A stretch of 64,000 nt of DNA. Origin: Thermococcus litoralis DSM 5473 (GTDB taxonomy: Archaea; Methanobacteriota_B; Thermococci; Thermococcales; Thermococcaceae). This document shows, piece by piece, positions 18,452 through 28,703 of the stretch. The notes beneath the pieces are model-generated. The model did not search any database. It was not told the DNA's origin and saw nothing but the letters and a program-made list of their open reading frames with translations. The translations under genes and the position numbers were made by a program. Every line of letters starts with the position of its first letter. The stretch's first letter is position 1. The stretch is from positions 546,280 through 610,279 of the forward strand of contig NC_022084.1 in assembly GCF_000246985.2 (NCBI RefSeq), given 5' to 3'.

Positions 18452-18652
18452 TCACCCTTTGCTCCTCAACTTTTCCTTCTTTATCGTTAAAAGGCGGGCA
18501 ATATCCCTCCTAAGGTTCCTAATAACCATCGGGTTTTCCAAAGATGTTCCCATTGTAAGCATTCCCCTTTCCTTTGCGAGCTCAAGTCTTAACTCTCTGA
18601 TCTTGGCATCTATTTCTTCCACGCTCATCTCTCTAATCTCACTCGGCTTCAT
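18452..18652 (-). CDS. rpl29: Ribosomal protein L29
   Basis: Two-helix protein near the tunnel exit, 66 residues: [20 protein letters not shown] then [17 protein letters not shown]. The start overlaps the S3 stop by four bases (ATGA). Confidence 0.96.
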   Translation of the reverse strand: MKPSEIREMSVEEIDAKIRELRLELAKERGMLTMGTSLENPMVIRNLRRDIARLLTIKKEKLRSKG

Positions 18653-19272
18653 TGTTCGCTCACCTCTTCTTCAACTGGTTTTTCTATGATCTCGATTTCA
18701 TCCGGAAGTCTTGCATCTGGTGGCATAATTGAAACTTTCACTCCAAGGACACCAAGCTTTAGCAATGCCTGTGCATAGCCCCTTGAAACCAAAGTTTCAG
18801 CAGGATTTCCAACTTTTGCAATATATCCCTGATAGAATCTCACACTTTTAGCTCTTTCTCCTGTAAGCTTGCCGCTTATTCTGATCTCAACACCTCTTGC
18901 GCCATTGTTCATAATTGCCCTTATTGCAGCGTATGCAGCTCTTCTAAAGTGGACTCCCCTTTCCAATGCCTGGGCAAGCCTTGTCGCTTGAACCTTAGCG
19001 TTAAAGTAGGGGTTCTTGATTTCCTCAACCTCTATCTGGGGGTTTTCCAAACCAAATTGTCTCTCCAGTATCCTTGTAAGCTCCCTTATTTTTCTTCCGC
19101 CTCTTCCTATAACGAAACCTGGTCTCTCGGCAAATATAACAACCTTTGTCCCAAGGGGAGTCTTCTTGATGTCAAGTCCTCCATAACCAGCTCTTCTAAG
19201 CTCTTTCTCAAGATATTCATCGATGAGCATTTCCTTAATGCTTTCCTTTATGAAATATCTCTCGATTGCCAT
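18649..19272 (-). CDS. rps3: Ribosomal protein S3
   Basis: Small-subunit mRNA-entry protein, 207 residues from ATG 19272, with a KH domain ([20 protein letters not shown]) and the S3 C-terminal domain ([17 protein letters not shown]). The ATG is preceded by AGGAGGTGAG; a longer frame to 19299 would overlap L22 and is not favoured. Confidence 0.96.
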   Translation of the reverse strand: MAIERYFIKESIKEMLIDEYLEKELRRAGYGGLDIKKTPLGTKVVIFAERPGFVIGRGGRKIRELTRILERQFGLENPQIEVEEIKNPYFNAKVQATRLAQALERGVHFRRAAYAAIRAIMNNGARGVEIRISGKLTGERAKSVRFYQGYIAKVGNPAETLVSRGYAQALLKLGVLGVKVSIMPPDARLPDEIEIIEKPVEEEVSEQ

Positions 19273-19276
19273 GAGC

Positions 19277-19741
19277 TCACCTCCTAATCTCCTCAACAAC
19301 TATCTCGATGTGTGTTGTCTGCTCGTTGAATGGTGTGGCTCTTCCAAAAGCCCTTGGTATGTATCCCCTAAGCACTGGTCCCCTGTGAGCTGCAGCGTGG
19401 ATGATCTTTAACCTATCTGGATCAAGACCTTTCTGCTCTGCGTTGTTTCTAACATTGAGGAGGATCTTCTTGATTTCCTTAGCGACTTTCACCGGATATC
19501 TACCAGGCCCAAAGCCCTTCCCCTTCTTGTGGCCTTGGGAGTCGTTGAACCTTCTGAGGGGGATAGGTCTTCTCTTGGCTATTACATCATCAAGGAGCTT
19601 TATGGCATCGTTGAGCATCATTCCTTTGATTTCTCTGCAGACTTCTATTGAGAGTTTCGGAGATATTCTCAAATCTCTCCCGCTTGCTTTTGCCATTCTC
19701 TCTGGGTCAAAATTTTGGAAAGAGTAGGAAAACTTTGCCAT
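19277..19741 (-). CDS. rpl22: Ribosomal protein L22
   Basis: Tunnel-lining large-subunit protein, 154 residues, with [19 protein letters not shown] and the hairpin loop sequence before THIEIVVEE. It lies between S19 and S3. Confidence 0.96.
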   Translation of the reverse strand: MAKFSYSFQNFDPERMAKASGRDLRISPKLSIEVCREIKGMMLNDAIKLLDDVIAKRRPIPLRRFNDSQGHKKGKGFGPGRYPVKVAKEIKKILLNVRNNAEQKGLDPDRLKIIHAAAHRGPVLRGYIPRAFGRATPFNEQTTHIEIVVEEIRR

Positions 19742-19752
19742 TACCTACCACC

Positions 19753-20151
19753 TCACTTGATTGCAACGAACATTGATGATCTTGTAGCACCAACACCAGG
19801 TGAACCGTGTTGGACTCTCTTTCTTGTTAGAGCAAATTCTCCAAGGTAATGTCCAATCATCTCTTCCCTAATCTCCACTGGGACAAACTCCTTACCATTG
19901 TGGACGTAAATTGTGATTCCTACCATCTCTGGAAGGATAACCATGTCCCTGCTGTGAGTTCTTATTGGCTTCTTGTATTTGCCCCTCTTTGCCAACCTGA
20001 TCTTTCTGAGAAGCTTTTTCTGTTCGGGTGTTAACCCTCTCTTAAGGCTTCTCCTCTGTCTTGAGGGGAAAAGTCTAGCCAAATCTTCAAGAGACATGTT
20101 CATTAGTTCTTCAAGAGTATAACCGCGATATTTAAATTCTTTCCTTGCCAT
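19753..20151 (-). CDS. rps19: Ribosomal protein S19
   Basis: Small-subunit head protein, 132 residues, with the conserved [26 protein letters not shown] core and archaeal N-terminal extension. It starts 10 bases after L2. Confidence 0.97.
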   Translation of the reverse strand: MARKEFKYRGYTLEELMNMSLEDLARLFPSRQRRSLKRGLTPEQKKLLRKIRLAKRGKYKKPIRTHSRDMVILPEMVGITIYVHNGKEFVPVEIREEMIGHYLGEFALTRKRVQHGSPGVGATRSSMFVAIK

Positions 20152-20161
20152 TTATACCACC

Positions 20162-20881
20162 TCACTTTCTCCTTCCGGTTCTTCTCGCAGCTATATGACC
20201 GACTTTTCTTCCAGGTGGAGCTCTCCTTGAGACTGTACTTGGCTTACCGATGTGGTGCTCTTTACCACCGTGTGGGTGATTGACTGCGTTCATCTTTACA
20301 CCTCTTGGCTTAGGCCAGAACCTGTTTCTTGCCTTCATTATGTAGTATGCCTTACCTGCCTTGACTATTGGCTTTTCAAGTCTACCTCCACCAGCAACTA
20401 CACCAATTGTGGCCCTGCACATTGGATTGAATGCCTTAAGCTCACCACTTGGCAACTGAACAATTACTCTGTTCTTCTCTTTTGAAACAACTAGAGCATA
20501 ACTTCCCCCGGCTCTCACGTACTTTCCACCATCGCCCGGAGAACCTTCAATGTTGTAAACGTATGTACCCTCTGGAATCTTTGCAAGTGGAAGTGTGTTT
20601 CCAATTGCTATCGGAGCTTCAGGTCCGATGTAAACCTCTTGATCCACCAAAAGTCCCTCTGGGGCAAGGATGAGTCTCTCAAGACCGTTCTCAAACTTAA
20701 CCTTGGCAACCGGTGCTGTTCTTCCGGGGTCGTGGAGTATCTCAACTACCCTACCAGCGAGGGTCTTTTCTTGGGTGAAATTCAAGGGGATGTACTTAAC
20801 AGCACCCCTATATCTGTGAGACGGTGCTCTGAAGGTTGTTGTTCCTTTTCCTCTCCTCTGTTGAATCAAACTCTTACCCAT
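20162..20881 (-). CDS. rpl2: Ribosomal protein L2
   Basis: Peptidyl-transferase-centre protein, 239 residues. The conserved C-terminal [22 protein letters not shown] contains the functionally important histidine. The ATG at 20881 follows GAGGTGAGTGAG; a GTG two codons upstream lies within that site. Confidence 0.97.
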   Translation of the reverse strand: MGKSLIQQRRGKGTTTFRAPSHRYRGAVKYIPLNFTQEKTLAGRVVEILHDPGRTAPVAKVKFENGLERLILAPEGLLVDQEVYIGPEAPIAIGNTLPLAKIPEGTYVYNIEGSPGDGGKYVRAGGSYALVVSKEKNRVIVQLPSGELKAFNPMCRATIGVVAGGGRLEKPIVKAGKAYYIMKARNRFWPKPRGVKMNAVNHPHGGKEHHIGKPSTVSRRAPPGRKVGHIAARRTGRRK

Positions 20882-20892
20882 TCTCACTCACC

Positions 20893-21153
20893 TCAGAACA
20901 ATCCTATTCTAGCAGCAACCTCACTTGCGCTATACTCAGGCTTCAATTTCACGTAAGCCTTCTTTTCACCTTTCATTGTTATGAGTGTGTTGACTTTCTC
21001 AACTTTGACGTTGTATATTTCCTCGACAGCCCTCTTTACATCTTGCTTTGTAGCCCTTCTATCGACTATAAAGGTGAGCTTGTTTTCTCTCTCAACCATG
21101 GAGATTGCCTTTTCTGTGACTACAGGTCGTATAATAACCTTATATGGATCCAT
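20893..21153 (-). CDS. rpl23: Ribosomal protein L23
   Basis: Tunnel-exit protein and SRP docking site, 86 residues: [20 protein letters not shown] and [23 protein letters not shown] are family-typical. GGTGATGAG precedes the ATG; a GTG one codon upstream is the alternative start. Confidence 0.96.
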   Translation of the reverse strand: MDPYKVIIRPVVTEKAISMVERENKLTFIVDRRATKQDVKRAVEEIYNVKVEKVNTLITMKGEKKAYVKLKPEYSASEVAARIGLF

Positions 21154-21159
21154 CACTCA

Positions 21160-21927
21160 TCACCCATAAATCTCCCTTAATCTCTCTATTGCTCCCTTCG
21201 TCCATATTGTGAGCCTTCCGGGATGTGCACCTGGGGCTAACAGCTCTACACCCAAATTGTCCACTAAAACTACGTCAACACCTGGGTGGTTTCTTGCTCC
21301 CTGGATTATTCCCTCATTTTTGGCAACCACAATGAGTGGACCTTTTGCCTTTTTGTATCTTCTGCCTCTCATCTTGCCCTTTCCAGCCCTCACTTTGGTG
21401 TTTTTCTTTGCCCTCTCAATATCTTCCCAGACACCGAGCTTCTTGAAGATCTCCCTAGTTTTTGCTGTCTTGTAGACCTTTTCGAGCTCATCTTCCACCA
21501 CAAGGGGAACTTGAGGCAGGTTATCAATTATGTGGCCTCTCGCTTTAACTAAATCGTAGTTTGCAGTGGCAGCTATGGCACTCATCAAGGCAAGTCTTCT
21601 TTCCTTCTTGTTGATGTCTTCCCATATTATCTTCTCTACTTTTGGTGGGTGAGTTCTTCTACCACCTCTGGCAAACGGAACAAACGCTGCAAATCTTGGG
21701 GAGGTCTTTATCCTCTCAACCCTTGCCATACCGTGACCTTTTCCGATGTTCTCAGTAACCCTCCTCTTACCCGCAAGGGGATCTCTCCCTTGTGGTTGTA
21801 TGCGGTGGGTCCATGAAGCGATGACAGCTCTCCTAATGAGATCTGGTCTGAAAGGTGTTTGGAATACTTTTGGAAGTTCAATTTCTTCAATTGGCTCGCC
21901 ATCGAGTGAAAATACCTTAACTTTCAT
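21160..21927 (-). CDS. rpl4: Ribosomal protein L4
   Basis: Archaeal/eukaryotic-type L4 of 255 residues; the tunnel loop ([21 protein letters not shown] region) and [15 protein letters not shown] are present. It lies between L3 and L23. Confidence 0.97.
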   Translation of the reverse strand: MKVKVFSLDGEPIEEIELPKVFQTPFRPDLIRRAVIASWTHRIQPQGRDPLAGKRRVTENIGKGHGMARVERIKTSPRFAAFVPFARGGRRTHPPKVEKIIWEDINKKERRLALMSAIAATANYDLVKARGHIIDNLPQVPLVVEDELEKVYKTAKTREIFKKLGVWEDIERAKKNTKVRAGKGKMRGRRYKKAKGPLIVVAKNEGIIQGARNHPGVDVVLVDNLGVELLAPGAHPGRLTIWTKGAIERLREIYG

Positions 21928-21938
21928 AAACCCTCACC

Positions 21939-23024
21939 TCATTGCTTTGATTCCCTACTAACGTATGTTATTTGTGGAGCCTCAACAGGTGGCTTCTTTG
22001 CTGGAGGCCTTATTGCCGGTCTTACCCTGATTATTCTTTTAATTGCTCCAGGTATGGTTCCAGCTATCATAAGGAAGTCGTTTCTCACTATTCCATAGTG
22101 GGGGAATCCTCCCTTTGGAGTGATCTCGATTTCCTCTCCATCGAGCTTTAGCTTTCCGTTTTCCCCTATTCTCAAGAGCCTCTTGTTGAATTCAGTTCTG
22201 TGGTGGAAGCCCATCTGTCCAGCTTGTGGAACCGTCCACATAACCCTAGCTGGGTGCCATGGACCAAGGTTACCAACGTGTCTTGCCTTTCCGGCTCTTT
22301 GAGCCTTGTGGAACTGTATCTTGATGCCCCATCTCTTAACTGGGCCCTGGGTACCCTTGCCCTTTGTGACGGCTACTATGTCAAGAAGCTCTCCCTCTTT
22401 GAGAACTTCACTTGCTCTGAGTTCTTTTCCAAGCCTCTCTTTGATATAGGCAAACTTCTCTTCAACGCTTGTTCCACCAACAGCGTACTCCATAACCTCA
22501 GGCTTCTTCTTTATCCTCGCGAGCCATGGCTGAGTTGCCACAAGAGCCCTAACTTCAACTATTTCTCCGGACTTAACAAGGTCCTCAAGCTCTCCAAGTT
22601 TTTGCTGGAAGGTCTCTTCGTTGTAGTTCTTTGGAAGAGTCTTAATCCTTCTCTCAAGAAGCTTGTAGAATGTTACGTTCTTTGCCTTCTTTGATGGGTA
22701 ATTCTCGAGCTTGAAATCCGGAACTATGACCTCAGTTGCAGTTTCAAGTCCAAGGTAACCCTGCTTGTAAGCTCTAACTCCATAGACGATTAAGGGCGGA
22801 GCTTCAACTATCGTTACTGGCACGAAGATCTCCTTACCCTTCGTAAGCCCTGGAGCATCGTCTATCATAAGCACATGGGTCATTCCAGCTTTGTATCCTG
22901 CAAATCCGAGCATTCTAACCTCTTGCTCCTGTGGCCACTTTCTAATTCTTGGGACTATGCTCTTGGCTCTTTTTCTTGGGGAATATGCCAATGAACCTCT
23001 TCTTGGTCTGCTAATTTTTCCCAT
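21939..23024 (-). CDS. rpl3: Ribosomal protein L3
   Basis: Large-subunit assembly protein, 361 residues. [20 protein letters not shown] is the archaeal N-terminus; the finger region with [20 protein letters not shown] approaches the peptidyl-transferase centre. It starts one base after the stop of the SPOUT methyltransferase gene. Confidence 0.97.
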   Translation of the reverse strand: MGKISRPRRGSLAYSPRKRAKSIVPRIRKWPQEQEVRMLGFAGYKAGMTHVLMIDDAPGLTKGKEIFVPVTIVEAPPLIVYGVRAYKQGYLGLETATEVIVPDFKLENYPSKKAKNVTFYKLLERRIKTLPKNYNEETFQQKLGELEDLVKSGEIVEVRALVATQPWLARIKKKPEVMEYAVGGTSVEEKFAYIKERLGKELRASEVLKEGELLDIVAVTKGKGTQGPVKRWGIKIQFHKAQRAGKARHVGNLGPWHPARVMWTVPQAGQMGFHHRTEFNKRLLRIGENGKLKLDGEEIEITPKGGFPHYGIVRNDFLMIAGTIPGAIKRIIRVRPAIRPPAKKPPVEAPQITYVSRESKQ

Positions 23025-23025
23025 T

Positions 23026-23802
23026 TCAATCCCTCCTTATGAAATTAAATATCGCCAATGTCGCCAACACGGCTTCCTCCGTTCTAACGGTTTTTGTCTT
23101 TTGATTTGGAATCGTATTGAGGATTAGATCAAAGGGATAATCCTCATTGAAGTCTCTCAGGATCTCCATTATTCCCTTCCGGGGAGATCCAAACACGAAT
23201 CCCACTTCCCCTTCCAATGGGGGAAGGTTCACTTTTCTCACATCCTCACCCTTTCGTGAGGTCGCGATTGCAAGGTTGAGTTTTGCCTTTTTAAGTGTTT
23301 TTGCCAAAGACTTTCTGGTGAGATGCACTCGATATCCCCAATACTCCTCGGGTTTTGAGGGCACTACCTTGAGCGGCTTCAGAGACACGATTTTGAATGT
23401 CATTCTTCCTTCTCCACTTCCCTCAACGAGGGCAAGCTCATCAAGGCCAATATCCGCGTAAAGCCTCTTGCCCTTTCTGATTACAATGCCCTCCCTGATT
23501 TCACCGAGCTTGGGTCTTCCTTTGAGCTTATGGTGGGGAGTTCTCAGAGGTGGCAAAACACCCACGTACCTGAGCTCCTTTGTAAGTGGTATTAAGCTCT
23601 TTCGCAGATACTGCGGTGTTTCCATGTATTCAAGGATTAGCTTGATGAATTTCCCGTCTTTTCCCCCTGCTTTGTAAATCCATACGTGCTCAACACCGAA
23701 GATCGCTGCCGCCCTGCCGATCTGTCCAACTTTATAAGTTCTTATCTTTGGGTCAGAGGTCTCTTCGAGGAGTGAATCTGGAATGAAGATATGCCATGCC
23801 AT
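23026..23802 (-). CDS. SPOUT-class RNA methyltransferase (COG2106 family)
   Basis: A 258-residue knot-fold protein of the archaeal/eukaryotic SPOUT family COG2106, predicted to methylate RNA. The C-terminal third carries the cofactor-binding knot: [15 protein letters not shown] (about 195-209) and [27 protein letters not shown] at the end. An inserted OB-like domain occupies roughly residues 80-150. It is the first gene of the L3 operon and lies directly behind the superoperon promoter, a conserved archaeal position suggesting an rRNA target. Substrate not known from the sequence. Confidence 0.85.
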   Translation of the reverse strand: MAWHIFIPDSLLEETSDPKIRTYKVGQIGRAAAIFGVEHVWIYKAGGKDGKFIKLILEYMETPQYLRKSLIPLTKELRYVGVLPPLRTPHHKLKGRPKLGEIREGIVIRKGKRLYADIGLDELALVEGSGEGRMTFKIVSLKPLKVVPSKPEEYWGYRVHLTRKSLAKTLKKAKLNLAIATSRKGEDVRKVNLPPLEGEVGFVFGSPRKGIMEILRDFNEDYPFDLILNTIPNQKTKTVRTEEAVLATLAIFNFIRRD

Positions 23803-23857
23803 TTCAGTCAGCCTTTACATTTCTATACCCTAAAGCTGTAGTGGGGTAAAAAGAAAG

Positions 23858-23874
23858 TATTTAAAAGGCTTTCG
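23858..23874 (-). promoter_or_regulatory. Main promoter (BRE + TATA) of the ribosomal superoperon
   Basis: On the minus strand a purine-rich BRE-like CGAAAGC (23868-23874) is followed by CTTTTAAATAC (23858-23868). A start site is expected near 23835, about 30 bases before the first gene. It lies in the gap behind the hydrogenase maturation protease gene on the same strand. Confidence 0.7.
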
Positions 23875-23925
23875 AACCATTCCACCCTTCTGAACCTTCA
23901 AAAGTGTGAAAAATTTTTGCAAAGA

Positions 23926-24372
23926 TTATTTCGCAATATTCTCTATGGCATTTATAATATTATGAATATTGCTTTTAACCTCTTCACTGAGTTCAGTCCC
24001 CAATTCAATCTCTTTAGCCACAACCCCAACGAAATGAATCTCTGCTTTAGCTAGCCGTTCATCAAGGGCCATCAAAAGCTTGAGTCCATCGATAGCCCCC
24101 ATAAAATGTGCACTCCTTATTTCAGCCTTAAGCTTTTCAAAAACTTCTTCTCCCTTTAGATGGACAATTTCTCCGGGTTTATATTTGTCAGTGAGTATAG
24201 CATCGATGATTATTATTCTTTCTTCGCCATTATAATAGCGTTGAAGCTTGAATATATCGGTTCCTATCTCAAGAACGTTGTAGCCCTTCTCTGCCAGAAT
24301 TCTACCAACCTTCAACCCTACACCATCATCTTTCATAAGCTCGTTTCCAAGGGCAAGGATCAACGTGCTCAT
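23926..24372 (-). CDS. Hydrogenase maturation protease (HycI/HybD family)
   Basis: Endopeptidase that trims the C-terminal tail of [NiFe] hydrogenase large subunits after nickel insertion. The 148-residue protein has GNELMKDDGVG near the N-terminus; the probable nickel-sensing ligands by comparison with HybD are D16, D57 and H89. It follows hydA by 38 bases on the same strand with its own GGTGAG site, so its likely client is the HydA precursor, whose DPCISCSVH is followed by four removable residues. Confidence 0.9.
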   Translation of the reverse strand: MSTLILALGNELMKDDGVGLKVGRILAEKGYNVLEIGTDIFKLQRYYNGEERIIIIDAILTDKYKPGEIVHLKGEEVFEKLKAEIRSAHFMGAIDGLKLLMALDERLAKAEIHFVGVVAKEIELGTELSEEVKSNIHNIINAIENIAK

Positions 24373-24403
24373 ATTCTCACCAACAAAAATTAGAAGGGAA
24401 GTT

Positions 24404-24410
24404 AAAAAAA
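24404..24410 (-). terminator. T-run directly after hydA stop
   Basis: Seven T residues on the minus strand immediately follow the hydA stop codon (24411-24413). The protease gene starts only about 30 bases later without a clear TATA box, so the run may give partial termination and lower protease expression. Confidence 0.4.
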
Positions 24411-25694
24411 CTAAAGCCTAACCACGTGAACAGAACACGAGATACATGGATCATATGCCCTAACCGTCATCTCTGCAAGAAGCTTGAGCCTCTCTGGGTC
24501 ATCTTGCCAGTGATTCTCAGCCATCATTCTAACATGGCGTTCCATAATTGCAAGGTTCATTGCGGTTGGTGTTATGATATCCGCATAGTTAACTCTTCCA
24601 TCCTTGACTTCAAGAGCGTAGACGAGTAAACCTCTTGGAGCCTCGGTTATACTCACTCCAAAGCCGTCTTTTAGTTCTACCTCGTCCCTCTCTTTTACCG
24701 GCCACTTTGCAAGGGTATCGTCAATTATGTCTATTGATTTCTCTATGAAGTATACCAGCTCAATTGCTTGGGCGAAATTGTTTGCAAAACAGTTGTTGTA
24801 TCTTAGTAGGTCTTTGTATTGAGTATAGAGCTCCTTTGCCTTGCCATATAGAAGGTCAGCGTTGTTAACTATTCTCGAGATTGCACCCACCATAAAGGGC
24901 TTCCCTTTGTAGAATGAGTGCTTTGCAAAGCTGTGCTCAACTACTTTTTCAACTATGTGTTTTTTATAATCTTCAACCGGAAACTCAAACCCGTCACTTA
25001 CTTTGATGTAGTCTCCGTATATACCATAAACATCATTTCTCGGCTTCACTGCCATGTGAACCATCTCATCATCGGTTACCTCTTCGTACTGCTCAAGCTT
25101 TGAGAAGAGCTCCACTGTATACTCGGCTAAAGGTAGGGCCTCTTTCAGTTCTCTCCTGAGCTCTTCAAACTGGGCTTTTGTTGGAAGCTTTCCAAAACCT
25201 CCAAGCACGACGTTTTCTTGATGAATTGCTCTTGAGCCGAGATAATCCATTATCTTTGAACCAACGTTCTTTAGTGCCATTGCATATTCGATTTCTTTCT
25301 TATACTTGTCAACCATTGCCAGTGGATTGGAGTAGCCGAGATAATCTGGGAGAACTAGTAGGTAAAGGTGCAGGGCATGGCTTTCTATGGTATCCCCCAT
25401 GTAGAGCAGTTCTCTCAAGTCTTGAATCTCAGGTCTTGGAGTAAAACCTATGGCCTTTTCTGCAGCCTCTAAAGCCGTGAGCTTATGAGATGCTGAACAG
25501 AAAGAACAAACCCTCGGATAGATCGCCAATGCCTCTTCAAGCTTCTTGCCAATTGTAATAGCCTCAAAGAACCTCGGCCCCTCTATTATGTTAAGCTTGA
25601 CTTCTTTAACCCCCTCATCACTTGTAACTATCTCTATTCCTCCCTTACCCTCAACACGGGCTATATGATCAACCGTAATCGGGATATACATCAT
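24411..25694 (-). CDS. hydA: Cytosolic sulfhydrogenase I, alpha subunit (NiFe large subunit)
   Basis: Catalytic large subunit of the soluble NADP-reducing hydrogenase/sulfur reductase of Thermococcales. Nickel ligands are C63-x2-C66 (RVCSFC) and C417-x2-C420 in [13 protein letters not shown]; maturation should remove the last four residues. It is 427 residues, very close to the Pyrococcus furiosus HydA. The start follows GAGGAGGGAGA, with ATG at 25694 or 25691 equally possible. It overlaps the hydD stop. Last of the hydBGDA operon, followed by the protease gene. Confidence 0.95.
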   Translation of the reverse strand: MMYIPITVDHIARVEGKGGIEIVTSDEGVKEVKLNIIEGPRFFEAITIGKKLEEALAIYPRVCSFCSASHKLTALEAAEKAIGFTPRPEIQDLRELLYMGDTIESHALHLYLLVLPDYLGYSNPLAMVDKYKKEIEYAMALKNVGSKIMDYLGSRAIHQENVVLGGFGKLPTKAQFEELRRELKEALPLAEYTVELFSKLEQYEEVTDDEMVHMAVKPRNDVYGIYGDYIKVSDGFEFPVEDYKKHIVEKVVEHSFAKHSFYKGKPFMVGAISRIVNNADLLYGKAKELYTQYKDLLRYNNCFANNFAQAIELVYFIEKSIDIIDDTLAKWPVKERDEVELKDGFGVSITEAPRGLLVYALEVKDGRVNYADIITPTAMNLAIMERHVRMMAENHWQDDPERLKLLAEMTVRAYDPCISCSVHVVRL

Positions 25695-26482
25695 TCTCCC
25701 TCCTCAAATATCTTGTTAACCATCTCTTCAAGCTTCGGATTGTGGGCGTTGAAGATCTTCATTCTCTCAAGAATCTCCTCTTTTGTAAGACCTTTCTTCT
25801 TGAACTCTAAGGCTAGAGAGTCAAACCATGCAACGTCATAGCCTACAGCTCCTCTGCACCCAATGCAAGCAACGTTAAAGCCGGGACACCTTGCATCACA
25901 CCCAGCAACTGTCACTGGCCCTAAGCACGGCTCTCCCTTTTCTATAAGAATACAGGGGTTTCCTCTAAGCCTGCACTCAACACATACTGGATAATCAATG
26001 TCCTCAGGCCATGAGCCCACTAAGAATGTGCCCAATGCATAGAGAAAGTCCTTCTTCTCTGGTGGGCAACCGTAAAGCTTGTAGTCAACCTTGATGTATT
26101 TTTCAACAGGCTCTGCCATCTTGGGCTCAAATTTAACATGAGCATCTCCGTAAACAGTCTTCCAAAGCTCACTAAGCTCTTTATCCTTACCCCAGCTCTG
26201 CACTCCACCTTGTGTTGCACAAGCTCCAACTGCAACGACTATCTTAGCCTTTTCCCTAATCTTCTTTACAAGCTCTACTTCCTCTTGAGTAGAGACACTT
26301 CCCTCTATGAAGGCTATATCGACTTCCCTATCCTCATCACTGTCCCTCTCCACCATGAACCAGCATTCTATCTCCGCCTTGTCCAAGAGATGGAGTATCT
26401 CATCCATCATTGCGAATTGAAGCTGACAGCCATAGCATGAAGTTAATGCGTAAAACCCGATGCGAACTTTTTCGTTCTCCAT
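25691..26482 (-). CDS. hydD: Sulfhydrogenase I, delta subunit (NiFe small subunit)
   Basis: Electron-transferring small subunit carrying three iron-sulfur clusters. The 263-residue protein starts [20 protein letters not shown]; cysteine groups [37 protein letters not shown] and CIGC supply ligands for the proximal, medial and distal [4Fe-4S] clusters. ATG 26482 follows GAGGTGGTG. It forms a heterodimer with HydA. Confidence 0.95.
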   Translation of the reverse strand: MENEKVRIGFYALTSCYGCQLQFAMMDEILHLLDKAEIECWFMVERDSDEDREVDIAFIEGSVSTQEEVELVKKIREKAKIVVAVGACATQGGVQSWGKDKELSELWKTVYGDAHVKFEPKMAEPVEKYIKVDYKLYGCPPEKKDFLYALGTFLVGSWPEDIDYPVCVECRLRGNPCILIEKGEPCLGPVTVAGCDARCPGFNVACIGCRGAVGYDVAWFDSLALEFKKKGLTKEEILERMKIFNAHNPKLEEMVNKIFEEGE

Positions 26483-26492
26483 CTTCACCACC

Positions 26493-27383
26493 TCAGTCGA
26501 GCATTCCTGGTGTTGATACTATGTCGAAGTACGTGAAGACAGGGCCATCTTTACAGACGTATTTCCATGATGTGCTTGTTCCTACGTTGCAGTGGCCACA
26601 CTTACCGATTCCACATTTCATCATTCTCTCAAGCGTCACGTAGATGTTCTCTGGCCTGTATCCGTAGTTTATGAGAGACTCAAAAACATCTTTGTACATC
26701 CTTGGAGGACCGCAAATTGCCACTGCTGTGTTCTTGGGATTTGTATTTGCTTCGACTATGAAGTTCTGCGGTCTACCCTTCAATCCGGGCCAATCAGGAT
26801 CTCTGGTGACACTTTGAATTATCTTAACGTTCTCAGCCTCAGCTATATCTTTCATTGCCTCAAGTTCTTTGTAAAAGAGCAAGTCCTTCCCATAGCGGGC
26901 AGTGTTTATGAATGTTATGTTACCGTATTTCCACCTGTTGTCCATCGCATAAAGGAAGACGCTCCTGAGGGGAGCAGTCCCAAGACCTGCTGCTATAAGG
27001 AGTAAATCCATCCCTTCCCACTCATCGACAGGGAAGCCGTTTCCATAGGGGCCTCTAACTAAAACCGTGTCTCCCGGCTTAAGCTTGTGAACTACAGTTG
27101 TTACTCTACCTGCTTTTCTTATACAAAGTTCAAAGAAACCCTGTCTCATAGGAGAAGAACACACGCTAATAGGTACTTCCCCTATTCCCGGTATTGTAAG
27201 CTGAACAAACTGGCCCGGCTTAAATGTCCAGTTCTCTGCAATAGTTGGGTCTTCAAACCTAAATAAGAACAGCTTTTCCAACTCGGTAAGCTGATATACT
27301 CTAAGAACTCTAACCCTTTCCAAGGCGTAGGGATTGTCATCTGCAAAAGTATTAGTCCGAGGAACAGGTCTTGGTACGGTCAT
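26493..27383 (-). CDS. hydG: Sulfhydrogenase I, gamma subunit (FAD/NAD(P)-binding)
   Basis: Diaphorase subunit that passes electrons between the hydrogenase and NADP(H). The 296-residue protein has the ferredoxin-reductase fold: an FAD-binding region with VPISVCSSP, a dinucleotide-binding [11 protein letters not shown] at about residues 132-142 and the C-terminal [2Fe-2S] site with cysteines in [15 protein letters not shown] and YVCKDG. It starts in a four-base overlap with hydB. Confidence 0.95.
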   Translation of the reverse strand: MTVPRPVPRTNTFADDNPYALERVRVLRVYQLTELEKLFLFRFEDPTIAENWTFKPGQFVQLTIPGIGEVPISVCSSPMRQGFFELCIRKAGRVTTVVHKLKPGDTVLVRGPYGNGFPVDEWEGMDLLLIAAGLGTAPLRSVFLYAMDNRWKYGNITFINTARYGKDLLFYKELEAMKDIAEAENVKIIQSVTRDPDWPGLKGRPQNFIVEANTNPKNTAVAICGPPRMYKDVFESLINYGYRPENIYVTLERMMKCGIGKCGHCNVGTSTSWKYVCKDGPVFTYFDIVSTPGMLD

Positions 27384-28489
27384 TGTTCACCACCTCCAAC
27401 AGAAGGACCATATGCAAATCCTCTCTTTGGAATCTCCTCTGAGATTCTCGGTGGACATGAGCTTTCTTCAAGACCCAAAATGGTTCTCAAATTCCTTACA
27501 AAGCTTATCTCTGCAGGACAGAAATAGGTGCACCTTCCACAGCCGACGCAGTAGCTTAGACCAAGTTTTTCAACATATGAATTTTTGCACATATACCTGT
27601 TCATAAACCTGGATTTCTTTGTTGGCCTAAAGTTGTGTCCACCTGCCACCATTCCATGTCTTACCAGCTGACAAGAATCCCATCTCCTAACTCTTACACC
27701 AGTAACGCCATCGATATTTGGGATATCTCGGACGTCAAAGCATCTGCAAGTCGGGCAGGTAGTGTTGCAGTTGCCACAGGCGAGACATATGTCGGACTGT
27801 TCGTCCCACATCGGGTGCTCTGTTTCGAGCTCAAGCAGATACCTCAAGTCTGCCCAGTCTTCGTGGTACCTGAACATCTGCTGCTTTTTATTTTCAAAAT
27901 CTCTAAAGTTGCACACATCCTGAGATGTTACCTCCTCAAAGAGCTTTATGTTTTTGTCCACTATCCTGTGCCCGGTTGGAGTGCCAACCCTCACGAGCCA
28001 TCCGTCGGGAAGCTCATGGAGGAATAGGTCGAACCCATCGTCTGCAAAATCTGTCTCCCTCAAATTACAGAAGCAGTACTCATCTGGAACACAGCTAATT
28101 CCTATTATTATGCCCTTTTCCCTTCTAACTTTGTAGTACTTGTCGGGGAGCTCATCCAAGTATATTGTGTCCATTATCTTAAGCCCAAAGATGTCACACG
28201 CGTGAACCCCAAAAACTACAAAGGGTTCAACGTTTTCAATAACCTCCTTGTATTCTGCCTTCGAAATGCTGAATTCAAACATTTTTTCCCTCGGAAGGAA
28301 GAAGAACTTCTTCGGAGGCATTATTGTCCTGTTATATTTGAATTCTATTTGACTCATGTCTTCAACTTCTCTGAAGTCGTAGAACTTCTCCGAGATTTTT
28401 ACTGGGGCATAAAGTGTCCCCCACTCCTTCAGGCGCTCTAGGAACTCGTAAGTATTCTCCTTCGGCAACTTAACATACCTCAACTCCAT
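27380..28489 (-). CDS. hydB: Sulfhydrogenase I, beta subunit (4Fe-4S)
   Basis: Iron-sulfur subunit of the sulfur-reductase-like module (AsrA family). The 369-residue protein has two ferredoxin-type motifs in the C-terminal half, [14 protein letters not shown] and [12 protein letters not shown], and an N-terminal domain very close to Pyrococcus HydB. ATG 28489 follows GAGGTG; a GTG one codon upstream is in the same site. First gene of hydBGDA, divergent from the formate dehydrogenase operon across a shared 214-base region. Confidence 0.95.
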   Translation of the reverse strand: MELRYVKLPKENTYEFLERLKEWGTLYAPVKISEKFYDFREVEDMSQIEFKYNRTIMPPKKFFFLPREKMFEFSISKAEYKEVIENVEPFVVFGVHACDIFGLKIMDTIYLDELPDKYYKVRREKGIIIGISCVPDEYCFCNLRETDFADDGFDLFLHELPDGWLVRVGTPTGHRIVDKNIKLFEEVTSQDVCNFRDFENKKQQMFRYHEDWADLRYLLELETEHPMWDEQSDICLACGNCNTTCPTCRCFDVRDIPNIDGVTGVRVRRWDSCQLVRHGMVAGGHNFRPTKKSRFMNRYMCKNSYVEKLGLSYCVGCGRCTYFCPAEISFVRNLRTILGLEESSCPPRISEEIPKRGFAYGPSVGGGEQ

Positions 28490-28703
28490 CACCTCTTTTT
28501 TCTAAGCTATGAACAATAGCGAGTTATTTTGTACATTAAACATCAATTATAATACTTAAAATCCCATAAAAAAGCTTTCTAAACCCTTAGTTTTCCAACC
28601 AAAGGTTTAGAGAATTCTTAAAAACTTTACATATAACTAGATCTGGGAACACTTATGATCACGTGGACATAATTGTACATGTATACATGCTGGAGGGAAA
28701 AAC
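28490..28703. promoter_or_regulatory. Divergent control region between hydBGDA and the formate dehydrogenase operon
   Basis: AT-rich intergenic region holding both promoters. Leftward: TTTTAAGTATTATAATT on the minus strand (28546-28562) is the likely TATA region of hydB. Rightward: TTTACATATAAC (28626-28637) is the likely TATA of fdhA, giving a leader of about 45 bases with GGAGGG before the ATG. A dyad ACATGTATACATG lies at 28677-28689, near the expected fdhA start site. A SurR-like sequence is listed separately. Confidence 0.6.
28590..28607 (+). promoter_or_regulatory. SurR-like binding sequence (imperfect)
   Basis: GTTTTCCAACCAAAGGTT has the elements GTT, AAC and GTT of the SurR consensus GTTn3AACn5GTT, but with four rather than three bases in the first gap (or TTT in place of the first GTT). 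SurR controls hydrogenase genes in Pyrococcus furiosus in response to sulfur. The position about 30 bases upstream of the hydB TATA region suits an activator. The mismatch makes this tentative. Confidence 0.35.

Noticed and set aside
24411-25694. Selenocysteine or missing nickel ligand in HydA or FdhA
   Set aside because: All four nickel cysteines are present in HydA, and FdhA has cysteine at position 133; no in-frame TGA occurs at these sites.
28490-28703. Small non-coding RNA between hydB and fdhA
   Set aside because: The region is explained by two promoters and short dyads; no stable long structure or C/D-box pair was found.
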